From contig JAFAGR010000073.1 in NCBI GenBank assembly GCA_023422565.1, positions 1-23,101 of the forward strand: DNA of 23,101 nucleotides. The letters are read 5' to 3'. This document shows, in pieces, positions 15,117 to 22,082 of this stretch. A model generated the notes under the pieces. The model was not told where the DNA came from. It did not search any database and saw nothing but the letters and a program-made list of their open reading frames with translations. The first letter of the stretch is position 1; every line of letters starts with the position of its first letter. A program made the position numbers and the translations under genes. This DNA is from Bacteroidota bacterium (GTDB lineage: Bacteria > Bacteroidota > Bacteroidia > Chitinophagales > Chitinophagaceae).

Positions 15117-16445
15117 ATGAGTAAAACAGTTAACATCATTGGGGCCGGGCTTGTAGGCTCCCTGCTTTCGATCTACCTTTCAAAGCGAGGTTATAATGTG
15201 ACGATTTATGAAAGAAGGGACGATATGCGAAAAGTCTCAGGAATTGCGGGACGTTCCATAAATCTTGCCCTGAGCGACCGCGGTATCCGGGCATTGGAAG
15301 AAGTACGTGCAATGGACGATATACGATCTATCGCCATACCCATGCATGGCAGGCAGATGCATTATGTAGACGGATCTTCGCCATATCAGCCTTATGGAAT
15401 GGAAGGCCAATACATTAATTCCGTGTCGCGCGGCGATCTGAATAAAAAATTGATGGACATTGCTGAAGAAAACGGTGTAACTATCCACTTCAATAAAAAA
15501 CTTTCAGGCATCAACTGGAGCAACCATGAAATGCAGTTTGATGATGGCACTACCTCGGTTGCAGATCTTATGTTTGGCAGTGATGGAGCTTATTCCGCAG
15601 CAAGATTAAGCCACCAGCTCCACCATGATCGTTTTCAATACCAACAATACTATATCGACTTCGGCTATAAAGAACTTGTGATCCCTGCCGGAGAGAACGG
15701 TTCATTTCTGATTGAAAAAAATGCATTGCACATCTGGCCGCGCGGTAACTACATGCTGATCGCTCTACCAAACATGGACGGCAGTTTCACCTGCACCCTA
15801 TTCTTTCCTTTCGAAGGCGAAATTTCATTTGCCTCATTGGATACGCCGGAAAAAGCAAGAACCTTTTTCGATGAAACATTCACTGACGCCTCTGCATTGA
15901 TGCCAACCCTTGAGCATGACTTCTTTCACAATCCAACGTCCTCGCTTGTTACGGTAAAATGTTTCCCATGGATACGTGATAACCGGTTTGCGCTTATAGG
16001 TGATGCCGCTCATGCCATCGTACCTTTCTTCGGCCAGGGTATGAATGCAGGTTTCGAAGACTGTTCGGTGCTGGATAAACTTATTGATCAGTTCGATAAT
16101 AGTTGGCCTGAAATATTTGACGAATTTCAGCGATTAAGAAAACCGGATGCCGACGCAATAGCGGATCTCGCCCTCACGAACTTTGTGGAAATGCGCGATA
16201 AGGTTGGCGACCCATCCTTTCTTCTCCAGAAAAAAATTGAAGCAAATTTTTCAAAAAAACATCCCGATAAATGGACACCGGCCTACTCGATGGTCACATT
16301 CAGTCCTGATATAAGATACAGTGAAGCTCTACGACGTGGTTCACGCCAGGAAGCTATCATGCAGAAGATCATGCAGAAGCCGGGTATTGAACAATTGTGG
16401 GATTCTGAGGAAGTGGAAAAAGAGATCTTAAATAATTTGGGATAG
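15117..16445 (+). CDS. kmo: Kynurenine 3-monooxygenase
   Basis: This 442-residue FAD-dependent aromatic hydroxylase converts L-kynurenine to 3-hydroxykynurenine with NADPH and oxygen. The Rossmann GxGxxG is IIGAGLVGS (7-15), followed by the acidic end of strand beta-2 in YERR. KMO-specific motifs are GRSINLALSDRGIRAL (about 42-57), PMHGRQMHY and FNKKL. The second FAD motif is GDAAHAIVPFFGQGMNAGFED (starting at residue 295). The C-terminal region is amphipathic and shorter than the membrane-anchoring tail of the human enzyme, so it is probably soluble or only peripherally attached. It is the fourth gene of the ALDH operon. pyrF follows after 40 bases and may or may not be co-transcribed. Confidence 0.96.
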   Translation: MSKTVNIIGAGLVGSLLSIYLSKRGYNVTIYERRDDMRKVSGIAGRSINLALSDRGIRALEEVRAMDDIRSIAIPMHGRQMHYVDGSSPYQPYGMEGQYINSVSRGDLNKKLMDIAEENGVTIHFNKKLSGINWSNHEMQFDDGTTSVADLMFGSDGAYSAARLSHQLHHDRFQYQQYYIDFGYKELVIPAGENGSFLIEKNALHIWPRGNYMLIALPNMDGSFTCTLFFPFEGEISFASLDTPEKARTFFDETFTDASALMPTLEHDFFHNPTSSLVTVKCFPWIRDNRFALIGDAAHAIVPFFGQGMNAGFEDCSVLDKLIDQFDNSWPEIFDEFQRLRKPDADAIADLALTNFVEMRDKVGDPSFLLQKKIEANFSKKHPDKWTPAYSMVTFSPDIRYSEALRRGSRQEAIMQKIMQKPGIEQLWDSEEVEKEILNNLG

Positions 16446-16485
16446 ATAATTGATATAGATTTCTTCAACCGAATATTTTCACTTT

Positions 16486-17295
16486 ATGACGCGGCAGCAG
16501 CTTGTTGAAAACATCAGTTCAAAGAGGACTTTTCTTTGTGTAGGGTTAGATACGGATCCTGAACAGATCCCGGATCATCTCAAGGAAAAGGAGAACGGCA
16601 TATTTGAATTCAACAGGCAGATAATTGACGCCACAAAAGATCATTGCGTTTCATACAAGATCAACACTGCATTTTACGAAGCCATGGGCTCTAAGGGATG
16701 GGATATCATGGAGCAAACCGTACATCACATTCCTTCCACTCATTTTAAAATAGCAGATGCAAAACGCGGCGATATTGGAAACACCTCTTCCCGCTATGCA
16801 AAAGCTTTCTTCGAAACCATTCCCTTTGATGCAGTTACCGTAGCTCCATACATGGGTGAAGACAGCATCCGCCCATTTATGGAATATGAGGATAAATGGA
16901 CAATAGTACTCGGCCTCACGAGCAACAAGGGCGCAGAAGATTTTGAATTGCAAAAACTTTCTTCGGGCGAATATTTGTTCGAAAAGGTAATCGAAACAGT
17001 GAGTAAATGGGGATCCCGGGATAATTTGATGTTTGTTACCGGGGCTACACAGGCAAGTTCTCTCGAAAAAATTCGGGCTATTGTTCCCGATCACTTTTTA
17101 CTTGTGCCCGGAGTTGGTTTCCAGGGAGGTAGTTTGAACGAGGTTGCAAAATATGGTATGAATAATGAAACGGGGCTTTTGGTAAACGTTTCGAGGGCGA
17201 TCATTTATGCTGGCGAACATGAAAACTATGCAGAGGAGGCGGGAGAAATTTCACGCCAGTATCATGAACAGATGTCCTCTCTAATGCCTTTGTAA
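16486..17295 (+). CDS. pyrF: Orotidine-5'-phosphate decarboxylase
   Basis: This 269-residue TIM-barrel enzyme makes the last step of UMP synthesis. It belongs to the longer PyrF subfamily (type 2, about 270 residues) with the opening FLCVGLDTDPEQIPD and Lys58 in SYKINTAFYE. The catalytic DAKRGDIGNT (Asp91, Lys93, Asp96) and C-terminal phosphate-binding region LVPGVGFQGG are also present. An Arg in NVSRAIIYAG completes the phosphate gripper. Its location behind kmo looks like chance adjacency rather than pathway logic. The 3' end overlaps the convergent SGNH hydrolase by 15 bases. Confidence 0.96.
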   Translation: MTRQQLVENISSKRTFLCVGLDTDPEQIPDHLKEKENGIFEFNRQIIDATKDHCVSYKINTAFYEAMGSKGWDIMEQTVHHIPSTHFKIADAKRGDIGNTSSRYAKAFFETIPFDAVTVAPYMGEDSIRPFMEYEDKWTIVLGLTSNKGAEDFELQKLSSGEYLFEKVIETVSKWGSRDNLMFVTGATQASSLEKIRAIVPDHFLLVPGVGFQGGSLNEVAKYGMNNETGLLVNVSRAIIYAGEHENYAEEAGEISRQYHEQMSSLMPL

Positions 17296-17895
17296 TGTTT
17301 TAATTTCAAGAGCTTTTTTCTTTACAGCTTCTGCCCACTTTTTATATTCCCGGCCTGAAGGATGCAATCCATCGCCGGTAAGGAAATCTAACTGGGCGCC
17401 ATTCTTTCTCTGCGAAGTAGTGATGTCAATAAAATGGACGCCGGCTTTTTCAGCGGCAGTTGCGCATGCTTTATTGTACTCGTCAATCTCCTTCGCAATT
17501 TCCTTCGCATCTCTATCTTTTGCAAAAGGAGTAACGCCCCAATCAGGAATGCTTAACATTATCACATGCGAGGGGTTTCCGCCGGCAAACCTAACGGCCT
17601 TGGTTAGGAGCAATTCCAACTCCGGGATAAAATCTTCAACCGACTTTTTGCGATATTGATTATTTACGCCTATCAATAGTGTAACAAGATCGTAGTGCTC
17701 AAGAAGTTTAGTATGGATGATCTGATCGATCAGTTCATTGGACGTCCAGCCCGTCTTTGCCACAATTTCAGGCGCATGAATTTTTATACCTTCATCGCGA
17801 AGCATCTGCACCAATTGGTAAGGAAAACTTTCATGCAGGGGAACCTGCTCGCCTATGGTATAGCTATCCCCCAGGGCCAGGTAAGTGTGCATCAT
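17281..17895 (-). CDS. SGNH/GDSL-family hydrolase
   Basis: The protein is 204 residues from the first of two adjacent ATGs (17895; 17892 is equally possible), preceded by an AAGGAAAA Shine-Dalgarno-like run. A longer open frame to 17967 would extend through the upstream YciI-like gene in another frame and adds no family sequence. SGNH blocks are YLALGDSYTIGE with catalytic Ser11, Gly49 in TGWTSNELI, Asn78 in LIGVNNQY, and Asp175/His178 in DGLHPSGREY. It is a serine esterase/lipase-type hydrolase of unknown substrate. No signal peptide is seen, so it is probably cytosolic. It overlaps the end of the YciI-like gene by about 32 bases on the same strand, which implies co-transcription. Confidence 0.87.
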   Translation of the reverse strand: MMHTYLALGDSYTIGEQVPLHESFPYQLVQMLRDEGIKIHAPEIVAKTGWTSNELIDQIIHTKLLEHYDLVTLLIGVNNQYRKKSVEDFIPELELLLTKAVRFAGGNPSHVIMLSIPDWGVTPFAKDRDAKEIAKEIDEYNKACATAAEKAGVHFIDITTSQRKNGAQLDFLTGDGLHPSGREYKKWAEAVKKKALEIKTLQRH

Positions 17896-18298
17896 TGGTT
17901 TTCCTTTTTTTTGTGTGCTGAAGGTTTCCATCGGGCGAACTGTACCAGGGAACAATATCCACGTCAAACAAACGTGCTTTTACTGCCGGATCCGAACTTA
18001 CATGCTGTTGTGCTTCCTCCAGCGTTTCGCAATCAAGAATAAATATTCCCCGCCATTGAAAGTCGTTTTTTCCAAAAGGCCCGGCTATTTTGAGGATGCC
18101 CTCGTCTGCCAGCCTCTTCATGTTTGCCATATGGCCGTTAAACAACCTGCTTCTTTCTAAGGAGTCGAGGCCGGTATTGGGGCCGGTTTTTATCATCACA
18201 AACCAATATTTATCTATTGCCGGGAGTGAACTTTTAACCTCCTGTGCTTGTACATGCAGAGAAAGAAAGGCTAAAACCAGAAAAATGAGTCTTTTCAT
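17864..18298 (-). CDS. Exported YciI-like protein
   Basis: This 144-residue protein starts with a signal peptide (MKRLIFLVLAFLSLHVQAQ). It then has a YciI-type dimeric ferredoxin-like fold: 'YWFVMIKTGPN', 'RLFNGHMANMKRLADEGILKIAGPFG' with the family's conserved His, 'RGIFILDCETLEEAQQHVSSDPAVKARLFDVDIVPWY'. Most YciI proteins are cytosolic and their function is unclear, so an exported version is somewhat unusual. The last 25 residues (Lys/Arg-rich, ending PGPGG) overlap the SGNH gene's start and look like a tail added by read-through into it. It is divergent from the glutaryl-CoA dehydrogenase gene. Confidence 0.85.
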   Translation of the reverse strand: MKRLIFLVLAFLSLHVQAQEVKSSLPAIDKYWFVMIKTGPNTGLDSLERSRLFNGHMANMKRLADEGILKIAGPFGKNDFQWRGIFILDCETLEEAQQHVSSDPAVKARLFDVDIVPWYSSPDGNLQHTKKRKTNDAHLPGPGG

Positions 18299-18355
18299 GA
18301 TGATATATTATGATCTGTAATGTTACAAATCTTTTAGAAGAAAAATTGGAACCTT

Positions 18356-18363
18356 TATATTTG
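18356..18363 (+). promoter_or_regulatory. Putative -7 promoter box (TATATTTG) of acyl-CoA dehydrogenase operon
   Basis: TATATTTG is a full match to the Bacteroidota -7 consensus TAnnTTTG. It lies 57 bases upstream of the ATG at 18421, leaving a leader of roughly 50 bases. An inverted repeat, CCCGCT (18376-18381) with AGCGGG (18389-18394), lies in that leader. No good -33 element was seen. Confidence 0.5.
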
Positions 18364-18420
18364 CAGCCTGTTTTTCCCGCTTAATTATAGCGGGGAATTT
18401 CCACGAAATTAAAACCTGTC

Positions 18421-19605
18421 ATGGCTGCAAAAACCGATAATTTTCAATCTCCCGATTATTTTAATGTAGATGAATTGCTCACTGAAGAGCACAAACTCGT
18501 AAGGGAGAGCGTAAGAAATTATGTGAAGAAGGAAATTTCACCGATCATCGAAGATTTTGCACAACGCGCCGAGTTTCCGGAGCACATTGTAAAACAACTT
18601 GGAGATATTGGATGTTTCGGCCCTACGATTCCGGCGGAATACGGCGGAGGAGGAATGGATTACATCAGCTATGGATTAATGATGCAGGAATTGGAACGTG
18701 GAGACAGTGGCGTGAGAAGCACGGCAAGTGTACAGGGGAGCCTTGTGATGTTTCCGATCTACCAATATGGAAGCGAAGAACAAAGAAAAAAATATCTGCC
18801 GAAACTTGCAAGTGGTGAATGGCTCGGCTGCTTCGGCCTTACGGAACCAAACCATGGAAGTGACCCGAGCAGCATGCTCACAAACATTAAAGATGCCGGC
18901 GACCATGTAATTTTGAATGGCGCCAAAATGTGGATCAGCAATGCGCCTTTTAGCCAGGTTGCTGTAGTTTGGGCTAAAGACGAGGAAGGAATTATTCGCG
19001 GGCTTGTAGTTGAACGCGGAATGGAAGGCTTCAGTACGCCGACCACACACGGGAAATGGAGCTTACGCGCTTCTGCAACCGGTGAACTTGTTTTTGATAA
19101 TGTAAAAGTTCCGAAAGAAAATATTTTTCCAAATGTGAAAGGCTTAAAAGGCCCGCTCGGTTGTTTAACAAAGGCGCGCTATGGAATTTCATGGGGTGCG
19201 ATCGGCGCAGCCATGGATTGTTATGATACCGCACTTCAATACAGTAAGGAAAGAATACAATTTGGAAAACCTATTGGCGGCTTTCAGCTGCAGCAGAAAA
19301 AACTTGCTGAAATGGTTACTGAAATCACTAAAGCGCAACTCCTAAACTGGAGGCTCGGCGTTTTAATGAATGAAGGAAAAGTTACACCGCAGCAGGTAAG
19401 TATGGCAAAAAGAAATGCATGCGAAGTTGCAACAAACATTTGCCGAGATGCGCGCCAGATGCTGGGCGGAATGGGCATCACAGGAGAATACCCTGTTATG
19501 CGCCACATGATGAACCTGGAAAGCGTTATTACGTATGAAGGAACTCACGACATCCATTTACTTATCACGGGCATGGATGTGACCGGCTTGAACGCTTTTA
19601 AATAA
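18421..19605 (+). CDS. gcdH: Glutaryl-CoA dehydrogenase (acyl-CoA dehydrogenase family)
   Basis: This 394-residue FAD enzyme oxidises and decarboxylates glutaryl-CoA to crotonyl-CoA. Beyond the general acyl-CoA dehydrogenase motifs (LGCFGLTEPNHGSDPSSM, QMLGGMGITGEYPVMRH) it has the features that separate glutaryl-CoA dehydrogenases. Arg99 in GDSGVRSTASVQGSLV is the counterpart of the substrate-carboxylate Arg in the human enzyme. The catalytic base is Glu373 in TYEGTHDIHLLITG. SLRASATGE and GPLGCLTKARYGISWG also match that subfamily closely. It is followed after 23 bases by a 3-hydroxyacyl-CoA dehydrogenase, a sensible pair for crotonyl-CoA metabolism. It could serve tryptophan or lysine degradation. 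Confidence 0.92.
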   Translation: MAAKTDNFQSPDYFNVDELLTEEHKLVRESVRNYVKKEISPIIEDFAQRAEFPEHIVKQLGDIGCFGPTIPAEYGGGGMDYISYGLMMQELERGDSGVRSTASVQGSLVMFPIYQYGSEEQRKKYLPKLASGEWLGCFGLTEPNHGSDPSSMLTNIKDAGDHVILNGAKMWISNAPFSQVAVVWAKDEEGIIRGLVVERGMEGFSTPTTHGKWSLRASATGELVFDNVKVPKENIFPNVKGLKGPLGCLTKARYGISWGAIGAAMDCYDTALQYSKERIQFGKPIGGFQLQQKKLAEMVTEITKAQLLNWRLGVLMNEGKVTPQQVSMAKRNACEVATNICRDARQMLGGMGITGEYPVMRHMMNLESVITYEGTHDIHLLITGMDVTGLNAFK

Positions 19606-19628
19606 TTAATTTAATCAGCAGAAAAAAT

Positions 19629-20525
19629 ATGTTACAACAAGTTGCGGTTATCGGTGCAGGCACAATGGGAAACGGAATTGCTCATGTATTTGCACAATCC
19701 GGATTTAAGGTTACGCTTATTGATGTAAACCCTACTCAACTGGAAAGGGCTCTTTCCGTCATTTCAAAAAACCTGGACAGGCAGGTAAGTAAAGGTTCTT
19801 TAACGGAAGAACAAAAGAAAAATGCGCTTGAGAATATCACTTCCGAAACCGATTTAACCCGGGGTGTTCAAAATGCGCAACTTGTTGTGGAAGCGGCAAC
19901 TGAAAACGTAGACATCAAGCTGAAAATATTCAAACAACTTGATCATGATGCGCCCGCCGGTTGTATCCTCGCTACCAATACCTCTTCCATTTCTGTTACA
20001 AAGATTGCGGCTATTACCAAACGTCCGGGACTGGTTATCGGAATGCACTTCATGAATCCCGTGCCGGTAATGAAGCTTGTAGAAATCATAAATGGTTATG
20101 CTACCACGAAGGAAGTAACAGATACCATTGTTGAACTAAGCAGGCAACTTGGCAAGATACCGTGTGCGGTAAATGACTATCCCGGTTTTATTGCAAACCG
20201 CATCCTGATGCCGATGATCAATGAGGCGATTTACAGCTTGTACGAAGGCGTAGCGGGTGTTGAAGAAATTGATACGGTGATGAAGTTAGGAATGGCCCAC
20301 CCAATGGGCCCGCTGCAACTTGCCGATTTTATCGGGCTTGATGTATGCCTAAGCATCCTACGCGTGCTGCATGATGGCTTTGGCAACCCTAAATATGCGC
20401 CATGTCCGCTTTTAGTAAACATGGTTACCGCAGAAAAATTGGGCGTAAAGAATGGCGAGGGATTTTACACCTACACTGCGGGCTCGAAGGACTTAGTGGT
20501 GAGCGAAAGATTCAGAAATAGTTGA
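19629..20525 (+). CDS. hbd: 3-hydroxybutyryl-CoA dehydrogenase
   Basis: This 298-residue NAD(P)-dependent enzyme interconverts 3-hydroxybutyryl-CoA and acetoacetyl-CoA. The Rossmann motif is VIGAGTMGNGIAHVFA (7-22). The catalytic region has TNTSSISVTKIA and the active-site His in GMHFMNPVPVMKLVEII. The C-terminal 3HCDH domain has DYPGFIANRILMPMINEA and the terminal KNGEGFYTY. It is the single-domain PaaH/Hbd type, with no enoyl-CoA hydratase fusion. It probably shares a transcript with gcdH. Its last 25 codons and 10 bases past the stop are repeated at 21421-21506, on the far side of a RAYT element that begins right after the gene. Confidence 0.94.
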   Translation: MLQQVAVIGAGTMGNGIAHVFAQSGFKVTLIDVNPTQLERALSVISKNLDRQVSKGSLTEEQKKNALENITSETDLTRGVQNAQLVVEAATENVDIKLKIFKQLDHDAPAGCILATNTSSISVTKIAAITKRPGLVIGMHFMNPVPVMKLVEIINGYATTKEVTDTIVELSRQLGKIPCAVNDYPGFIANRILMPMINEAIYSLYEGVAGVEEIDTVMKLGMAHPMGPLQLADFIGLDVCLSILRVLHDGFGNPKYAPCPLLVNMVTAEKLGVKNGEGFYTYTAGSKDLVVSERFRNS

Positions 20526-20535
20526 TAGCCCCGCT
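20450..20535 (+). repeat. Direct repeat, left copy (3' end of hbd)
   Basis: These 86 bases, the end of the hydroxybutyryl-CoA dehydrogenase gene with its TGA and 10 following bases, recur at 21421-21506 in the same orientation. There are only two differences (G/A at 20459 and 20461) and the last 74 bases are identical. The left copy keeps the family-conserved GEGFY, so it is the original. The 885 bases between the copies hold the REP units and the RAYT gene. Confidence 0.95.
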
Positions 20536-20700
20536 GTTCGCATTCACGAACCGTTTTGTTCTCCATTAAATGATGTATCGCGTTCGCGTCCTACGAACCG
20601 ATCTCAATCTCCACTAAATAGTGTATCCGGTTCGTGGCTCACGAACCGTTCTATTCTCCACTAAACTGTGTACCCGGTTCGTGTCTCACGAACCGTGTCA
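20534..20700. repeat. Four tandem REP-like units, 46-48 bp
   Basis: The core GTTCG begins at 20536, 20582, 20630 and 20677. Each unit has a palindrome followed by a conserved tail 'tctcca(c/t)(t/c)aaa...gta(t/c)'. Units 3 and 4 are perfect: arms CGGTTCGTG and CACGAACCG around loops GCT (20628-20648) and TCT (20675-20695). Units 1 and 2 are degenerate. The fourth palindrome ends two bases before the RAYT stop codon, and its tail is the RAYT's last codons. This is the expected arrangement of REP sequences next to their REP-associated tyrosine transposase. Confidence 0.92.
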
Positions 20701-21246
20701 TTCTCCATCAAATACATCGTATAAATTATTTAGAAACCCAAATTCATCAAGACCGGTTTCATAAAATCGTGCCGAAGAAAAAAAATAATCCAAATCATCT
20801 TTTGATAACTTCCACTTTCCCATTACTGGATTAAAATGGATATAATCCAACTTTTGCTTTGCAAACCTCCTACTGAAAATCTCAATACTCAACGAATGTT
20901 TCTTCCATATCTGATGATCTTTGTTAGCCGTATTTACCTGGTATTGCTTTGATCTTCCGTCTGCCTTTAATTTTTTGAGAAAGCTATGCGCTGTAAACTT
21001 TAAAAAACTTGTTTGAATAGATTCTTTACCATTCATCTTTAAGGGTTCCCAAATCAGATGAATATGGTTCGGCATCAACACAAATGCATAAACTTTTACA
21101 AACCCATTTTCCGTTACGCGTTTAAGATAATTCAGAATCAGGAGTTTACTTTCCGAATCCTGAAGCAACAATTTCCATCGATGGATGGTGGCAGTGAAAA
21201 AGTAAATCTTATTAAGTTCTAAAGTAGATATGTGTGTGAAGTGCAT
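20698..21246 (-). CDS. REP-associated tyrosine transposase (RAYT, IS200-like Y1)
   Basis: This intact 182-residue HUH transposase has the motif MPNHIHLIW (His61, His63) and the candidate nucleophile Tyr135 in the DYIHFNPV helix, both standard for Y1_Tnp proteins. The N-terminal ELNKIYFFTATIHRWKLLL and the C-terminal YDVFDGE are family-like. RAYTs are thought to mobilise or amplify the short palindromes that flank them. Here REP units lie on the 3' side (20534-20700) and a matching palindrome on the 5' side (21369-21392). The ATG at 21246 is the natural start. No partner tnpB is present. It is unrelated in detail to the frameshifted transposase at 10429, so the two represent separate families. 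Confidence 0.92.
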   Translation of the reverse strand: MHFTHISTLELNKIYFFTATIHRWKLLLQDSESKLLILNYLKRVTENGFVKVYAFVLMPNHIHLIWEPLKMNGKESIQTSFLKFTAHSFLKKLKADGRSKQYQVNTANKDHQIWKKHSLSIEIFSRRFAKQKLDYIHFNPVMGKWKLSKDDLDYFFSSARFYETGLDEFGFLNNLYDVFDGE

Positions 21247-21368
21247 TCACAATAGTAAATTGGCCGTTTTAAACCCCTTCGTGAATAACCGCGAAAAATA
21301 AGGAGAAAAATCTCGGGCAATTGATGGAATATTACACCGGAATCGTTCGGAGCATGAACAAGATTGGA

Positions 21369-21420
21369 TTGGTTCGTGAGGACACGAACCAACGACCTGA
21401 GGATACGAACCAAAGACCTG
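21369..21420. repeat. REP palindrome on the 5' side of the RAYT
   Basis: TTGGTTCGTG (21369-21378) and CACGAACCAA (21383-21392) form a perfect 10-bp inverted repeat around the loop AGGA. It shares the GGTTCGTG / CACGAACC core of the units beyond the RAYT's 3' end. A half copy follows: 'cgacctgaggatacgaacc' at 21393-21411 repeats the right arm with its flank. The stretch ends at the right copy of the 86-bp duplication. Confidence 0.88.
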
Positions 21421-21506
21421 GAATGGCGAAGAATTTTACACCTACACTGCGGGCTCGAAGGACTTAGTGGTGAGCGAAAGATTCAGAAATAGTTGATAGC
21501 CCCGCT
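21421..21506 (+). pseudogene. Direct repeat, right copy: orphan 3' end of hbd
   Basis: This duplicated tail of the hydroxybutyryl-CoA dehydrogenase gene (24 sense codons plus TGA and 10 bases) has no start or upstream part, so it is a non-functional fragment. One of its two differences changes GEGFY to GEEFY, losing a glycine conserved in the family. Together with the left copy it brackets the RAYT element. Confidence 0.93.
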
Positions 21507-21574
21507 ACAACTAACGACCGGCCAGTTCATTTATCCCCTAACAGGGAAATTTGTCCACTACTGTCGACTATGAT

Positions 21575-21901
21575 CTATCGATTGCCAACTAGCCTATAAC
21601 TGTTGTCGATCATTGTTTTTATAAGATCATCTTTGAGGCTCCCGTTCACTATAACCGTATTCCAATGCTTCTTGTTCATGTGATAGCCGGGCAAAATTGT
21701 GTCAGGGTACTGGTCACGTAATGTAACCACCTCATCAGGATCACACTTAACGTTGAAACGCAATGGAATTTCATCCAGCGAAAGTAACAGGAAGATCTTT
21801 CCGCGGGTTTTAAAAACGAGAGTATCCGGGCCAAAAGGAAAAGACTCTTCTGCATCTTCTTTGGCAAGGCAGTACTCACGGATTTCATCGGCATGCATCA
21901 T
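21575..21901 (-). CDS. MmcQ/YjbR family DNA-binding protein
   Basis: The protein is 108 residues from the ATG at 21901 (21898 is equally possible). The open frame runs up to 22063, but that stretch crosses a hydrophobic AT-rich leader-like region and the preceding terminator, and family sequence starts only at 'ADEIREYCLAKEDAEESFPFGPDTLVFKTRGKIFLLL'. The rest, 'LRFNVKCDPDEVVTLRDQYPDTILPGYHMNKKHWNTVIVNGSLKDDLIKTMIDNSYRLV', is a standard YjbR (CyaY-like fold) pattern: Lys/His/Trp in NKKHWNTV and SYRLV at the end. Members are small, often called DNA-binding, and have no firmly established role. Confidence 0.9.
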   Translation of the reverse strand: MMHADEIREYCLAKEDAEESFPFGPDTLVFKTRGKIFLLLSLDEIPLRFNVKCDPDEVVTLRDQYPDTILPGYHMNKKHWNTVIVNGSLKDDLIKTMIDNSYRLVGNR

Positions 21902-22030
21902 AGCAAGTATTTTTGAAAGCTTAGTTGGGTTTGTAGCTTTTAAAATTAAAAAGTAAAAAATCAAAAGAAGGATTTTCTCATACAATAAAATCTTCGATAC
22001 CACAATCCTGAAACATGCAAGCCGCTCTAA

Positions 22031-22060
22031 ATAAAAAAGGCCTCCATAAACGGAGGCCTT
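22031..22060 (-). terminator. Rho-independent terminator of the T9SS cargo gene
   Basis: AAGGCCTCC (22037-22045) and GGAGGCCTT (22052-22060) form a perfect 9-bp stem around a 6-base loop. Read on the minus strand it is followed by a T-rich run (22031-22038). It begins 22 bases after the stop of the gene at 22083 and should end that transcript before the MmcQ/YjbR gene. Confidence 0.9.
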
Positions 22061-22082
22061 CACTTTTCATTTGTGAAAATTC

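Noticed and set aside
20534..20700. CRISPR-like reading of the four tandem units
   Set aside because: The units are contiguous tandem repeats with conserved tails, not repeats separated by unique spacers, and they adjoin a RAYT gene.
21902..22063. Longer N-terminus (54 residues, hydrophobic) for the MmcQ/YjbR protein
   Set aside because: The stretch begins inside the terminator of the upstream gene, and family similarity starts only at the downstream ATG pair.
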